Of a stretch of 64,000 nucleotides of DNA, positions 1-10,956 are shown piece after piece. The DNA is from Limonium bicolor (Eukaryota; Streptophyta; Magnoliopsida; Caryophyllales; Plumbaginaceae), in contig CM041778.1 of the NCBI GenBank assembly GCA_023374045.1, forward strand, positions 404,734,438-404,798,437, written 5' to 3'. Position 1 is the stretch's first letter. Each line of letters starts with the position of its first letter. Made by a program: the position numbers and the translations under genes. A model generated the notes under the pieces. It was not told the DNA's origin, did not search any database, and was given only the letters and a program-made list of their open reading frames with translations.

Positions 1-1004
1 AGTGTTTATGTGCTTTCTTATGGTTTCATAATTCCACAAATAATCCTTTAATTCCCATTATTTAATTATTTAGTTGTAAATTTACGCTTAAACCTGTGAA
101 AAGTAACAAAGAACGGATACACAACTATTAGGGATGACGAAGCCCCTAGGTACAGCACCACGCAGCCAAAAGCTTGTGAACCCTGACATTACACCCTAGG
201 CACCCCCGCTGAGCTTTTCAAATACGTCCTCTTTTACAACACTACAAACTCCACAAAACAAGCCAGTCAATGATGAATAATTGACCCGGTGACCAAAGGA
301 AGCAAGGAGCCCGACTTCCAAACAGCAACTTCACAAGTCCAAAGAAGCAAAACTGTTATCAGCATGACGAAACGATTCCCAAATGGTCCCAAAGTGACAC
401 AGGATCCAAATGAGTTAACATCAAAAACAGCTCTCAAAGTTCAAAACCTAGAAACACAAGAACCGCGAGGAAAAAGAGATCAAAGAAAGGCAAATCTGAA
501 AAGCCTCGAAGAAATCCAAAATCGGAAGGAAGAGAGAAGGTGCAAGGAACAACCCAAAAGTCCCAAGTTCCAAACTCACAAGCAAAGTCATCACGAAGTA
601 GCCAAACGACTTCAAGACAAAGAAAGCAAGTCCGAGAGAAGGTGCAAGTTGCAGCTTTGGTCACCCTTATAGCTCCACATATCCCAAACATTCCTCCATG
701 GTCCTGTTGTCTTTCATCACACCCCATAGCCACGTTATAAGCTTAAAATACTTCCGATTTAGTAGTTGTGTATCCAATCACGTGAAAGTAACAGGTTGAA
801 CGCGTAAATCTAACAAATGTCAAATTCAACGGTTGAGATGTTTTGACCAGAAGGAGAGAACGAGTGTAGGATAGAAAGCACCACATCAAGATAAACCCTG
901 GCCTTGTGAGAGTGAGACTTGTTATTGTGCAATTAATCAAAGAACCTACTGGGGGCAATTGATCGTTCCGATCGATTGCCATAAGGAAAAATACTGGGGG
1001 CAAT
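1..1004. other. Repeat-derived sequence without a recognisable gene
   Basis: No reading frame here resembles a known protein; the frames present are lysine-, glutamine- and serine-rich low-complexity translations. Two polypurine-tract-like motifs of the form ACTGGGGGCAATTG lie at about 948-961 and 992-1005. In plant Ty3 elements of the Tat group such a motif stands directly before the 3' LTR. I infer that this is the 3' untranslated part of an old Tat-like element continuing from outside the window. Confidence 0.4.
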
Positions 1005-1010
1005 TGTTGG
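991..1010 (+). other. Polypurine-tract-like motif and possible LTR start
   Basis: The purine run ACTGGGGGCAAT is followed at 1005 by TGTTGG, a plausible LTR beginning with TG. A second, nearly identical purine run sits at 947-960. The duplication makes it unclear which one, if either, was the functional tract. Support is motif resemblance only; the matching end of such an LTR was not found. Confidence 0.35.
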
Positions 1011-1063
1011 TCTCAACAATTGCAACAACGACACTGATTGAGGCCCAAAAACCCGAAACCCAA

Positions 1064-1310
1064 AGGTTCAAACCCTTCAAACATCCACAGGACCATTCTA
1101 AGCCCTACCTTCACATTCGAACATCCACAGGCCCGTCCTAAGCCCTACCTCCACATCAAATTTCCTAAGGCCCGTCTTAAGCCCTATCTCCACATTCAAA
1201 CATCCACAAGCCCGTCCTAAGCCCTACCTCCACATCAAATTTCCTTAGGCCCGTCTTAAGCCCTATCTCCACACTTAAACATCCACGGGCCTGTCTTGAG
1301 CCCTACCACC
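1064..1310 (+). repeat. Tandem repeat, about 40-bp submotif in about 80-bp pairs
   Basis: The phrase AAGCCCTACCTCCACAT recurs about six times, alternately linked to CATCCACAGGCCCGTC and to TTTCCTTAGGCCCGTC. This gives a basic spacing near 40 bp and a higher period near 80 bp. It lies just inside the possible LTR start at 1005. No coding potential is apparent. Confidence 0.75.
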
Positions 1311-1394
1311 ACATCACACAATCTTCAGGTTTGACATAAGCCCTAGTCTCTCTACATTCATTTAGACCTATCATGCACTTAACTCATTTTCACC

Positions 1395-1790
1395 TAGGTC
1401 CAACCTTTAGGCTCGTCATAAGACCTAGATTCAACCTTTAGGCTCATCATAAGACCTAGATCCTACCTTTATGCTCGTCATAAGACCTGGGTCCAACCTT
1501 TAGGCTCATCATAAGACCAAGTTCTAACCTTTACGCTCGTCATAAGACCTAGATCCTACTTTTAGGCTCGTTATAAGACCTAGGTCCAACCTTTAGGCTC
1601 GTCATAAGACCTAGTTCCAACCTTTAGGCTCGTCATTAGACCTATATCCAACCTTTAGGCTCGTCATAAGACCTAGATCCAACCTTTAGGCTCGTATTAA
1701 GACCTAGATCTAACCTTTAGGCTCATCATAAGACCTAGAATCATCCTTTTAGGCTCGTAGTAAGACCCAGCATCACTCTTCAATCTACCT
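1395..1790 (+). repeat. 31-bp tandem repeat, about 12 copies
   Basis: A unit of about 31 bp containing CCTTTAGGCTCGTCATAAG and ACCTAGATC repeats about a dozen times with scattered substitutions. It follows directly on the 40/80-bp repeat block. Minisatellites of this kind are common in the untranslated parts of Tat/Ogre-group elements. The phrase ATGGCAATAAGTCC near 1960 also occurs at 12682, on the far side of the Athila insertion, which links both flanks to one interrupted host repeat. Confidence 0.85.
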
Positions 1791-2006
1791 GCTTCCATCA
1801 AACACTTTGCATTCATTTCATTCATATAGGTATATCATAAGACCTATTTGCATTATCCAGGCGCGTCACAAGACCTGGAGACAGAAAAGTTGGCGAGGTG
1901 ATGGCAATAAATCCTCTTGTGCGATGTCAACTTATTCCAGGATCAATGAATGGTGGGCGATGGCAATAAGTCCCCAAGGTTTTTACCAGGAGTTATCCCT
2001 GCACAC

Positions 2007-3716
2007 TGATAAGTGTCCAAATGAGCATGTTTTATAGGTGTATTTCATGTATAATATTAGCACTTTTCTTGCTCATTTCTCCACTTCGGTTAGTTTTCCT
2101 CTAGTTTATGTTTCATTTTTTATCCCACAAAATTATTGGTTTAACATGAGGAAAACCAAGCTAGGAGCAAAGTACACGAAGAGACGAACGCATCGGCGCA
2201 GACGGCGAGTAAAACAGACTTATAACGAAGAATCTGGAGCCGGTTGAAGGGTCCGGGACTTAAGTCTAGGACTAAGTCCCGGACCAGCATTTTAAAACAG
2301 GCCAAGAGTAGATAGCCGTGGGTGGTCCGGGACTTAGGTCCCATACAAGGACCCGGACCACCCCTTGAAAAATGGCCGAGAGTTTCTGTAAGTAAGGGGT
2401 CCGGGACTTGACTTATGTGCAAGGACCCGGACCAACAACATTGATGACCGCCCAAAGAAGAGGCGGACCTTCAGGCGGTTCCTCAGGCGGACGTGTCTAG
2501 AACCGCACCAAACAGAGGCGGTTCCACAGCGGACAAGACTAAAATCGCCCGAAAACAGTTTTCTTCTTCGCGCCGACTCTGCAACTCGCTGCTCGCTCTA
2601 CCTTAAATCGCTCACGCGTATTTCGCTCTGTCCCCTGCATTAAATGAAGCAATCAATGCTTCAATCAGTGAAGAAATCAACAGAGGCAATCAACTGCAAG
2701 TCTTCTACGTAGTCTTCCTTTCTTCTATAAATAACCATCCACTGCAACCTTATACCAGTGCACGGAGAAAACCAGAAAATCACTCACACTCACCTCATCT
2801 CATTCTCTTCCAGTAAAACACTCACGTACATCTCAACACTCCATTCATACCCCAGTTCTCTAATTCTCAAATTCACCCACTTCACTTGCAATAACCTACG
2901 TACATGTTCCACTCTTCATTCTCTTCATTTCTCCATTCACTATTCACGTCTCCGTGCTGTTATTACGTCCAACCTCTGTCAGATTTATTACCAGTTAATA
3001 TGTCTGGCTAAGGAGGATTTGCTCCGGGCAAGGTTTTTAATTATGGTTTGTTTAATTATGTAATCAATATTTCTACCGGTTAAAATAAATACAGTTTGTT
3101 ACGCTTAAAGGATTTCTCTCACCATTTTAATAAATTACATGAATTTATTAAAATGCTTTCCTAAGTCTATTTTGATCAGACCAGGTGATAAATAGACAGG
3201 TTATTTAAGCCGTAAATCTGGAGAAAACTTATTATGATTTAATAAGTTAGTATTTACAGATGCAATTATAATTCCTCGAATTTAACCCGTTTACATAGTA
3301 TTGCTCGACCTTGATTAGACCGAGCATTTTCTGGTAAACGAGTTCTTAAGGGTCTATGACTTAGTCCTTAGGATAACAACAGGAATTTTGCCAAACTAAT
3401 ATATTAAACCGGTAGAGATAGCATAATTAATCAGATTATATAAAACCTGAACCCGGAGTTCCATTAATTCATCTGCACTCAGTAATTTTAATCTGCTTAA
3501 TATTTTCTCTAAAACAAGTCAATTAACTTCCCCCCTTTTGTGACAAGCTTAGGAACTATTTTCTCGCTATAAGTCCCACGGTTTGACCCCGGCCGCTTCT
3601 GTCTTCTATACTACTGCGACCGGGTTTAATTTGCAGCCCGACGGATATTTTGAGTATTAATTTCTTTCTTTTAATAACTACACCTCTTCTAATCACTCAC
3701 GATAAATCCATCTGCA
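2007..3716 (+). repeat. Athila 5' LTR
   Basis: This is a direct repeat of 10957-12662 with TG and CA ends. I count about 22 differences along roughly 1.7 kb, and about half are small insertions or deletions, including a 12-bp one near 2477. A TATA-like TTCTATAAATA lies near 2723, the likely promoter region. GC-rich inverted words such as GGTCCGGGAC and GTCCCGGACC cluster at 2250-2440. Confidence 0.95.
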
Positions 3717-3719
3717 AAA

Positions 3720-3737
3720 TGGCGCCGTTGCCGGGGA
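3720..3737 (+). other. Primer binding site, tRNA-Asp type
   Basis: TGGCGCCGTTGCCGGGGA is complementary to the 3' end of plant tRNA-Asp, including the CCA tail. It begins three bases after the left LTR. This primer choice is usual for Athila elements. Confidence 0.93.
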
Positions 3738-4152
3738 CTTGATTTAATCTAGTCCCTAAGCCCCGGTTAATTCACCTGTTATATTATAATAATCTGTTAA
3801 TATAAAAAAATAAAAAAAAACTGTTAATCCAATTTTGGACATATAACGGACATCGACTCTACTTGATCTACTTGACTCTAACTTTGGACATCGACTTCTA
3901 ACATTTTAATATTATTGTCATTTATTCTGTCATTTCTTTCCATTGTCATTTCGTTCCATTGTCCTTTAATATTCCATTGTCTCTAACTACTAACTTAAAT
4001 TTCTGTCATTTCGTTCCATTGTCATTTCGTTCCATTGTCATTTCTTTCTTCATTTCTTTCCATTGTCCTAACTACTAACTTTAAATTTCTGTCTACTAAT
4101 TCCTAACATTTTTATTATTCTAACGTATAACCAGTTCTTTTCTCTGTTTTGA
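3738..4152 (+). other. Athila 5' leader, no gene
   Basis: This AT-rich leader lies between the primer site and gag. It contains several imperfect repeats of TTCCATTGTCATTTC at about 3930-4070. I see no reading frame worth annotating. Confidence 0.7.
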
Positions 4153-4974
4153 GTGGTGAATGCCTTTTACCAGGTCACAGCTACCCAGAAAATATTAATA
4201 ATCACACGGTTGGTTACATCCCAGAAATCGAGAGAACCTTTCTGCGCAATCTCAGGCAGAGACGAACTCAACAGAACATACACCACCACAGTGATAGATT
4301 CTGACCCGGAAGCTAACATGGCAGCTACACCAGCAACGGTTCGAAATATCAACAGGCCGTCTAACCAAGGACAACAGCCTGCTATCATCCTTCCTCCTCA
4401 CCTCATCCCATCGAATACGATGAGTGGCAGAAACTGAAGCCATATCATCAGATTCGATGTGTGAAGAGTGGGCATGTTTGATGGCACCAGTCCAGACGAA
4501 GCCCTGTTACATGTTACGAAATTCTTACAACATGCCAATAGCCTTACTGCAACCGATGCAGTACTACAATATGCAAGATTGTCCTTATTCCCACACAGCC
4601 TGACGGGAAACGCGAGCAAGTGGTATCATAGCTTAACACCGAGTACCATTGGTACCTGGGACGACATGGCCACCAAGTTCTACGACAAATTATTACCTCC
4701 GAGCCGAACTTTGGAGATGATTGCTGAAATCTATAATTTCAAGCAACCAGGATCGGAGAATATTTGTGAAACTTGGGACCGTTTCAAAGGTCTACTACTC
4801 ACTTGTCCTCACCATGGACTGACGAAAGAACAAGTATCACAATTGTTCTACAAGGGCTTGATTGGTCCGTGCAGAACAATGGTGTTATCTTCATTAGGGG
4901 CTGATGTTCTGAAAAAGCCGGGAGCACAATTTCTAAACAGCATGGAGTCTCTCTGTGAGGAAATTAGAGACTAG
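4153..4974 (+). pseudogene. gag: Athila gag, interrupted by stops
   Basis: The capsid-like stretch at 4468-4974 contains the pattern usual in plant Ty3 gag: LFPHSLTGNASKWYHSL followed by TWDDMATKFYDKLLPP and later a FKQ-ET-WDRFK segment. In the frame shared with pol there is TGA at 4435-4437, TGA at 4462-4464 and TAG at 4972-4974. Between the last stop and 5050 the same frame stays open and joins the pol frame without a shift. I therefore read this as one ancestral gag-pol frame broken by point changes. The N-terminal piece 4153-4437 has no clear domain. Readthrough of TAG or local sequence error cannot be excluded. Confidence 0.85.
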
Positions 4975-5049
4975 GCCTCCGGTGGATCAAGGAGCGGTAC
5001 TCCAGGATTATATCATGTTGGGGAGAGTGATAACAAGTTCGACCAGCTC

Positions 5050-8000
5050 ATGAAAAGCCATGAGCAACTCATGGAAAGCAATGCTCAGCAGGCAACAAAA
5101 GTGAGCACTCTACAGAAAGTGGTCGAGCAAATGGCTATGAATTCCTTCCCTCAGCAAGCTAAGTCGATGATTTCTCGACCACCTACTACCCCTCCAGGCT
5201 ATGCTCCTCAATCTCAAACGTCACCAACAAATTCTTGTACACAATGTTGCGGGCCTCATGATTACGATCAATGCCCCCAACTACAAGAAATGAAAGCAGC
5301 GGAGGAAGCAAACTACATCACCAACAATTCAGGATACAGACAACCATGGCAACGTAACATGCAATCCAATCTTAGCTACTCAAACACCGGAAATATCCAA
5401 AACCCACATACCCTACAAACATCCCAAAACTACAGACCTCAATCCAATTTCCAAGGAGGCCAAAGGCAATATCAACAACAGCCTTATGGCAATGAAGCTT
5501 CATCGAGCCGACCAGCTCCACCTCCTTCGAATCCTGAGTCTGAAATGTCTCAGATGCAGGAGATATTCAAGGCAATGATGGGTAAATCCCGAGATACGCA
5601 AGAAGAGGTTGCCGCATTGCGCAAGGACCAAAAAGCCCTACAATCACAGATTCAACAGTTACTCACTCAACAAAGACCACCTGGTCAATTCCCTTCACAG
5701 ACTAATCCCAATCCGAAGGAACAAGCAAATTCAGTCCTTATAGACGATGGCACATTACAATCAACAAACTTGTGTGCCGTCTCCTTAAGGAGTGGAAGGG
5801 AACTTGCCACCAGCAAAGGAAAAGAAAAAGAAAATCTTGAAGAGACCTATATCAATGATGAAGAAACCACCAAACCAACTTCACCTCCCTCAGAAATCCA
5901 AGTTCCTACTCCTGTTACTCCACATCCATCTCGAATTACCATCGACATTCCAACCTCCACTCATAAAAACAGTGAACTCCCGTTCCCAAACAGAATGAAA
6001 AAGAAACATCTTGATGAGCAATTCTCCAAGTTTTTGAGTATTTTCAAGAAGCTGATCCTCGACATACCCATAATTGATGCCTTGCAAGAGATGCCTAACT
6101 ACGCAAAATTCCTAAAGGATCTCTTGACAAAGAAGAAAAAGAAACCTGGAAAAGAGACAGTGCTCCTGACAGAGGAATGCTCTGCAGCCCTTCTTCGAGC
6201 ACTCCCTCCCAAACAAACAGATCCGGGAAATCCCGTGATCCCGTGTTTTATAGGTGGGGTGGACTGTGGAAGTGGTCTATGCGACCTAGGAGCCAGCATA
6301 AATATCATGCCATATGCCACCTTCTTGAAAGTTAAAGGAGGAGAAATGCAACCGGTTCCTTTCAAACTCCAACTAGCAGACAGATCAGAGATCAAGCCCA
6401 TGGGCATAGTCCGGGATCTGGTAGTTGGAGTGTCTCGCTTCATCTTTCCAGCTGATTTCGTCATTCTAGAAATGGATGACGATGTCGAGGTTCCCCTGAT
6501 TCTAGGTCGACCGTTTCTGAGTACCGCCAAAGCCATCATTGACGTCCATGATGGAAAAATCACTCTTCGGTACGAAGATGAGACGATTGAATTCGACATG
6601 CAGAAAATGATGAAGAAAAGCTCAAACTTTTCTCCTCATGCTAAGACGGTGGGATTCACAGATGACGAGGAGGAGGAAGGCGATTTTGCTACAGATGAGG
6701 ACATATATTCTCCATCTTCCATCCAGGAAGTTGAAACTGAACCGCTAGAGCGAGTATTATTTACTTCTCTAGAAGAAAAGGTGGAGGATCCGGAAGTTAA
6801 CGCCATGCTGGCGTACGTAGAAAAAGGAAGGGCTGGTTATCAAGCGTTCCGGCCACCAATCGAAGAACTCGACAGAAAACCTCAAAAATCAATTCCATCA
6901 GTAGAACAACCACCTGAACTCGAGCTTAAAGAAATACCCTCTAACCTCAAGTATGCTTTTCTAGCCGAAAATGACCATTTGCCTGTCATTATTTCCTCTT
7001 CTCTGAATTTCGGGGAGGAAACGAGGTTACTCGAGGTACTAAAGAAGCACAAGACAGCAATCGGGTGGACTATCGCTGATATCAAAGGAATTGATCCCTC
7101 CTATTGCACTCACCATATTTACATGGAGGAAAACTTCAAGCCTATCCGACAACCTCAACGCCGGCTAAACCCTAACCTCAAGGAGGTAGTTCGAAAGGAG
7201 GTTCTGAAACTCCTTGACGCGGACATCATTTATCCAATTTCTGACAGTCCATGGGTCAGTCCTGTTCAAGTTGTCCCTAAGAAGGGGGGCATCGAAGCTG
7301 TTATTAATGAAAAGGGAGAGACTATCCCTCAAAGAAAGATCACAGGATGGCGCATGTGTATTGATTATCGGCGTTTGAACTTAGCGACCAGGAAGGATCA
7401 TTTCCCTCTCCCCTTTATCGACCAGATGTTGGAACGACTAGCAGGGCAAGAGTACTACTGTTTTCTAGATGGGTTCTCGGGTTATTTCCAAATACCAATC
7501 GCACCTGAGGACCAGGACAAGACAACATTCACTTGTCCTTACGGTACCTTTGCATACCGACGAATGCCTTTCGGTCTATGCAACGCCCCTGCTACCTTCC
7601 AGAGATGTATGCAAGCAATATTTGCTGACTTCATCGAGCAGAGCATAGAAGTCTTCATGGACGATTTCTCAGTCTATGGCTCTAGTTTTGACAAATGCTT
7701 GGCACAACTAGATTTGATCCTGAGACGGTGCGAGGATACGAATCTCGTTTTAAACTGGGAGAAGTGTCATTTTATGGTCAAGGACGGGATCGTCCTTGGA
7801 CATAAAATATCAGCAAAAGGAATAGAGGTGGATAAAGCCAAGGTAGAGGTTATCGAGAAGTTACCAGCACCAACTACAGTTCGAGATATACGAGCGTTTC
7901 TAGGGCATGCAGGATTTTATTGGCGGTTTATACAGGACTTCTCCAAAATCAGCAAACCATTGACTGACCTGCTACAGAAAGATGCCCCGTTTCATTTTGA

Positions 8001-9846
8001 TGAAAGGTGTTCAGCTGCTTTCCAAACTATAACACAAAAATTGGTGTCAGCACCTGTGGTCATACCACCTGATTGGTCTCTTCCTTTTGAGATCATGTGT
8101 GACGCAAGTGACTACGCCGTAGGGGCAGCTCTATGCCAGAAAAAAGAGAAAACCTTGAGAGTGATCGCTTATGCCAGCAGAACACTAAACGACGCCCAGA
8201 AAAACTATACGACCACCAAAAAAGAACTTCTGGCTATAGTTTTCTCCCTCGATAAGTTCAGATCTTACTTATGGGGAAGCAAGGTAATCGTGCACACAGA
8301 CCACTCCGCTCTCAAATACTTATTTACAAAACAAGAAGCCAAGCCTCGCTTATTGCGCTGGATTCTTCTACTTCAAGAGTTTGACATCGAAGTCAAAGAT
8401 AAGAGCGGGAAACTGAATGTCGTCGCTGACCATCTCTCTAGGTTGGTGACTCCTACGGATAGTGTGCCTATCAACGAATTCTTCCCCGATGAGACTGTCT
8501 TCTCCATCACCAAAGTACAGGAGCCATGGTACGCGGACCTGGCCAATTATTTAGTCTCTGGAACAGTACCCTATGATCTATCCTATTCCCAGAAGAAGAA
8601 ATTTCTTTCTGACTCAAGGCATTATTTCTGGGAGGACCCGTATTTGTTCCGAGTTAGTGCTGATGGGTTGATTCGACGATGTCTCCCGGACGACGAGGTT
8701 CCGAGCGTCATACATTTCTGTCACTCACGGGAAGCCGGAGGCCACCATGGACCCACAAGGACCGCTGCTAAGATCCTGGCCTCAGGTTTTTATTGGCCGA
8801 CCCTTCATAAAGATGTGTACCAATTCTGCAGACAATGTGATAATTGTCAGAAAATGGGTAACACATCCAGGAGACATGAAATGCCACAACAGGGGATACT
8901 AGAAGTGGAGCTCTTTGATTGTTGGGGCATTGATTTTATGGGACCGTTCCCTTCCTCGCAGGGCCACGAATATGTTCTAGTGGCAGTTGATTACGTGTCA
9001 AAGTGGGTAGAAGCCATACCTTGTCATCATGCTGATGCAAAGACAGTAACCAGGTTCCTCAAAAAGCACATCTTTACCCGTTTCGGCGTGCCTAGAATTA
9101 TTATTAGTGACGGTGGATCTCACTTCTGCAACCGTTCATTTGAAGCGCTTATGGTTAAGTACGGGGTACGTCACAAGGTCGCTTTACCTTATCACCCCCA
9201 GACAAACGGCCAAGCAGAAGTTTCCAACCGTGAGTTAAAATGGATCCTCCAGAAGACGGTTAACTCATCAAGAAAGGATTGGGCACTTAAACTGGATGAT
9301 GCACTTTGGGCTTACCGCACTGCATTCAAGACTCCCATCGGGATGTCTCCTTTTAAGCTGGTCTATGGAAAAGCATGCCACCTTCCTATAGAGATGGAAC
9401 ATAAAGCATATTGGGCAATCAAGGCCCTAAACTTTGACATGATTTCTGCGGGAGAGAGAAGAAAATTCCAACTTTCCGAATTAGAAGAGCTGCGAGATCA
9501 GGCTTACCAGAATGCTAAGATCTATAAAGAGCGCACCAAGAAGTTCCACGACAGGATGATCATGAAGAAGGACTTCGAAATTGGTGATTGGGTTCTCCTG
9601 TATAACTCTAGATTAAGGATCTTCCCAGGGAAGCTCAAGTCTCATTGGGCCGGCCCTTTCCAAATTGTTAGTGTGACTCCGTACGGTGCCTTTGAACTCC
9701 AGAACAAACAAGGCGAAACTTTCAAGGTCAACGGAGCGCGTCTTAAAAGGTATAATTCTCATTCTAATATTTCAACTGACCTATCTGCAACTTATTTTGT
9801 CCAAGAACAGCAGGACAACTCGCCCTCAAACTCTTCTCCAAACTAA
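5050..9846 (+). CDS. pol: Athila Gag C-terminus and Pol polyprotein, 1598 residues
   Basis: Domains in order: a zinc knuckle of the Athila form CX2CX3HX4C at residues 63-75; a glutamine- and proline-rich linker; an aspartic protease with [11 protein letters not shown] (Asp about 412); reverse transcriptase with the FMDD motif (second Asp about 872); RNase H starting near [12 protein letters not shown] (Asp about 1018); and integrase with a zinc-binding region from about His1222 to the paired CRQCDNC cysteines and a catalytic triad of Asp1295, Asp1354 and Glu1390. The spacing of 35 residues between the last two is canonical. The frame has no stop or shift. The first ATG is internal to the ancestral polyprotein, so 5050 is where the open frame resumes and not a proven start. 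It is expected to carry out processing, reverse transcription and integration in the particle and nucleus. Confidence 0.93.
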   Translation: MKSHEQLMESNAQQATKVSTLQKVVEQMAMNSFPQQAKSMISRPPTTPPGYAPQSQTSPTNSCTQCCGPHDYDQCPQLQEMKAAEEANYITNNSGYRQPWQRNMQSNLSYSNTGNIQNPHTLQTSQNYRPQSNFQGGQRQYQQQPYGNEASSSRPAPPPSNPESEMSQMQEIFKAMMGKSRDTQEEVAALRKDQKALQSQIQQLLTQQRPPGQFPSQTNPNPKEQANSVLIDDGTLQSTNLCAVSLRSGRELATSKGKEKENLEETYINDEETTKPTSPPSEIQVPTPVTPHPSRITIDIPTSTHKNSELPFPNRMKKKHLDEQFSKFLSIFKKLILDIPIIDALQEMPNYAKFLKDLLTKKKKKPGKETVLLTEECSAALLRALPPKQTDPGNPVIPCFIGGVDCGSGLCDLGASINIMPYATFLKVKGGEMQPVPFKLQLADRSEIKPMGIVRDLVVGVSRFIFPADFVILEMDDDVEVPLILGRPFLSTAKAIIDVHDGKITLRYEDETIEFDMQKMMKKSSNFSPHAKTVGFTDDEEEEGDFATDEDIYSPSSIQEVETEPLERVLFTSLEEKVEDPEVNAMLAYVEKGRAGYQAFRPPIEELDRKPQKSIPSVEQPPELELKEIPSNLKYAFLAENDHLPVIISSSLNFGEETRLLEVLKKHKTAIGWTIADIKGIDPSYCTHHIYMEENFKPIRQPQRRLNPNLKEVVRKEVLKLLDADIIYPISDSPWVSPVQVVPKKGGIEAVINEKGETIPQRKITGWRMCIDYRRLNLATRKDHFPLPFIDQMLERLAGQEYYCFLDGFSGYFQIPIAPEDQDKTTFTCPYGTFAYRRMPFGLCNAPATFQRCMQAIFADFIEQSIEVFMDDFSVYGSSFDKCLAQLDLILRRCEDTNLVLNWEKCHFMVKDGIVLGHKISAKGIEVDKAKVEVIEKLPAPTTVRDIRAFLGHAGFYWRFIQDFSKISKPLTDLLQKDAPFHFDERCSAAFQTITQKLVSAPVVIPPDWSLPFEIMCDASDYAVGAALCQKKEKTLRVIAYASRTLNDAQKNYTTTKKELLAIVFSLDKFRSYLWGSKVIVHTDHSALKYLFTKQEAKPRLLRWILLLQEFDIEVKDKSGKLNVVADHLSRLVTPTDSVPINEFFPDETVFSITKVQEPWYADLANYLVSGTVPYDLSYSQKKKFLSDSRHYFWEDPYLFRVSADGLIRRCLPDDEVPSVIHFCHSREAGGHHGPTRTAAKILASGFYWPTLHKDVYQFCRQCDNCQKMGNTSRRHEMPQQGILEVELFDCWGIDFMGPFPSSQGHEYVLVAVDYVSKWVEAIPCHHADAKTVTRFLKKHIFTRFGVPRIIISDGGSHFCNRSFEALMVKYGVRHKVALPYHPQTNGQAEVSNRELKWILQKTVNSSRKDWALKLDDALWAYRTAFKTPIGMSPFKLVYGKACHLPIEMEHKAYWAIKALNFDMISAGERRKFQLSELEELRDQAYQNAKIYKERTKKFHDRMIMKKDFEIGDWVLLYNSRLRIFPGKLKSHWAGPFQIVSVTPYGAFELQNKQGETFKVNGARLKRYNSHSNISTDLSATYFVQEQQDNSPSNSSPN

Positions 9847-9859
9847 AGCTTGGTCAAAT

Positions 9860-9909
9860 ACGTCTAGCTAAAGACGTTAAACCCGGGCAGCTTGGTGGGA
9901 GGCAACCCA
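9860..9909 (+). promoter_or_regulatory. Hairpin plus GGGAGGCAACCC block after pol
   Basis: ACGTCT at 9860 pairs with AGACGT ending near 9877 across a short loop. It is followed by GTTAAAC and then GCTTGGTGGGAGGCAACCC. A block of this kind after pol is, from memory, a recurring feature of Athila elements. Its function (RNA structure, splicing or export) is not known to me. Confidence 0.5.
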
Positions 9910-10070
9910 CTATCTATCTTTTATCTTTCCTTTAATTTAAATGTTGTTTTCTTTTTTACTATATTTCCCTTTTTATTTGTTATAATAAAATGCAGGCTTC
10001 ACTTGAGTTCTTCTCGCTGTGTAGAATATTCTTTTACAGGTTCAATTCATGACATTCCACAGCAACACTC

Positions 10071-10081
10071 AAGTGTGGGGG
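10071..10081 (+). other. Internal polypurine-tract copy 1
   Basis: AAGTGTGGGGG matches the tract beside the LTR but lies about 880 bp upstream of it. It could prime extra plus-strand synthesis, as multiple tracts do in some retroelements; that role is inferred. Confidence 0.6.
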
Positions 10082-10187
10082 AGCTCTACACACTCTACGA
10101 AATCTGGGGAGTACACTCTTTCCTTTACTAAATTGCATGCCCTATTAATTTTATTTCATCTACGCAATGAGGGCATTGCTTAAGCTT

Positions 10188-10198
10188 AAGTGTGGGGG
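10188..10198 (+). other. Internal polypurine-tract copy 2
   Basis: A second exact copy of AAGTGTGGGGG, about 117 bp after the first, in the same orientation. Confidence 0.6.
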
Positions 10199-10943
10199 AA
10201 GAGCCTTTTCAGGACATTTTATGCTTAAAATTGTCAATCTCTCTGCTTATCTTCTGCTTACCTTGCATTTGTACAAAATTAAAATTATGTACCCTGCTAA
10301 TGTAGGTTGTTCTCTTTAAAAACAAATACTATTATGAATTGTGGGATAAATGGTACAAATTTTTAAAAAAATTTCATTTGATTACTGTTGAGGAGCATTT
10401 TATATGCGGTGTGACCAAATAATCTGCAAATGGTTGGATTTTATTGCTCAGGGTTTCTTTCTGTCTTCTCTCTTAGGGATTGCTAAGGGGTGCTTCTCTG
10501 TTAAAAAAAAAATATAATAAGGACTTGCGAGACACCATTGGTAACCAACAAAAGAGAGTTGAGTGTTCTTGAATACAAAGGCGTGATGCCTATATTTTCT
10601 CATCTCTTATGCAAAAGTGAAACAAATGCATAAATCTAATTTTCCTTTTGTTTTCTTCTCAAATGCCCATTCTTGAGAGAAGTTGGCCATGGTAAAAGTT
10701 CTCGGAGTCACCTAAACAAAAGAAACATTGAAGTACCTTAGATCATACCCCGAAACTCTATATTTTGTTTTTACCCTGAGCACACCTATGCCACCAGCAG
10801 ATAATTTTTCACACTCCTCAATAAGTTATAAAGATCATGAACTATTGACTTTTTTATCCTACCCTTCATAATAATATTTGTTAGTATTGAGCATTTCCTA
10901 CTTACTTGGGTACGTGGTTTTACTTGAGGACAAGCAAAAAGAT

Positions 10944-10954
10944 AAGTGTGGGGG
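10944..10954 (+). other. Polypurine tract at the 3' LTR
   Basis: AAGTGTGGGGG lies two bases before the right LTR start (10957), the position expected for the plus-strand primer. Confidence 0.85.
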
Positions 10955-10956
10955 TG

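Larger units (their letters stand above)
9847..10956 (+). other. Athila region between pol and 3' LTR, no envelope gene
   Basis: About 1.1 kb with no frame resembling the envelope-like gene found in some Athila members. It starts with a conserved-looking hairpin block (9860-9909) and carries three copies of the purine tract AAGTGTGGGGG, of which only the last adjoins the LTR. The phrase CTTGAGGACAAGCAAAA just before the LTR also occurs in the small element at 17789. Confidence 0.85.

Noticed and set aside
2038..2455. Open frames on both strands inside the Athila LTR, repeated at 10988-11405
   Set aside because: They lie wholly within the LTR, are duplicated with it and resemble no protein.
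6099..6599. 166-codon minus-strand frame inside pol
   Set aside because: It is the shadow of the conserved pol coding strand and has no domain of its own.
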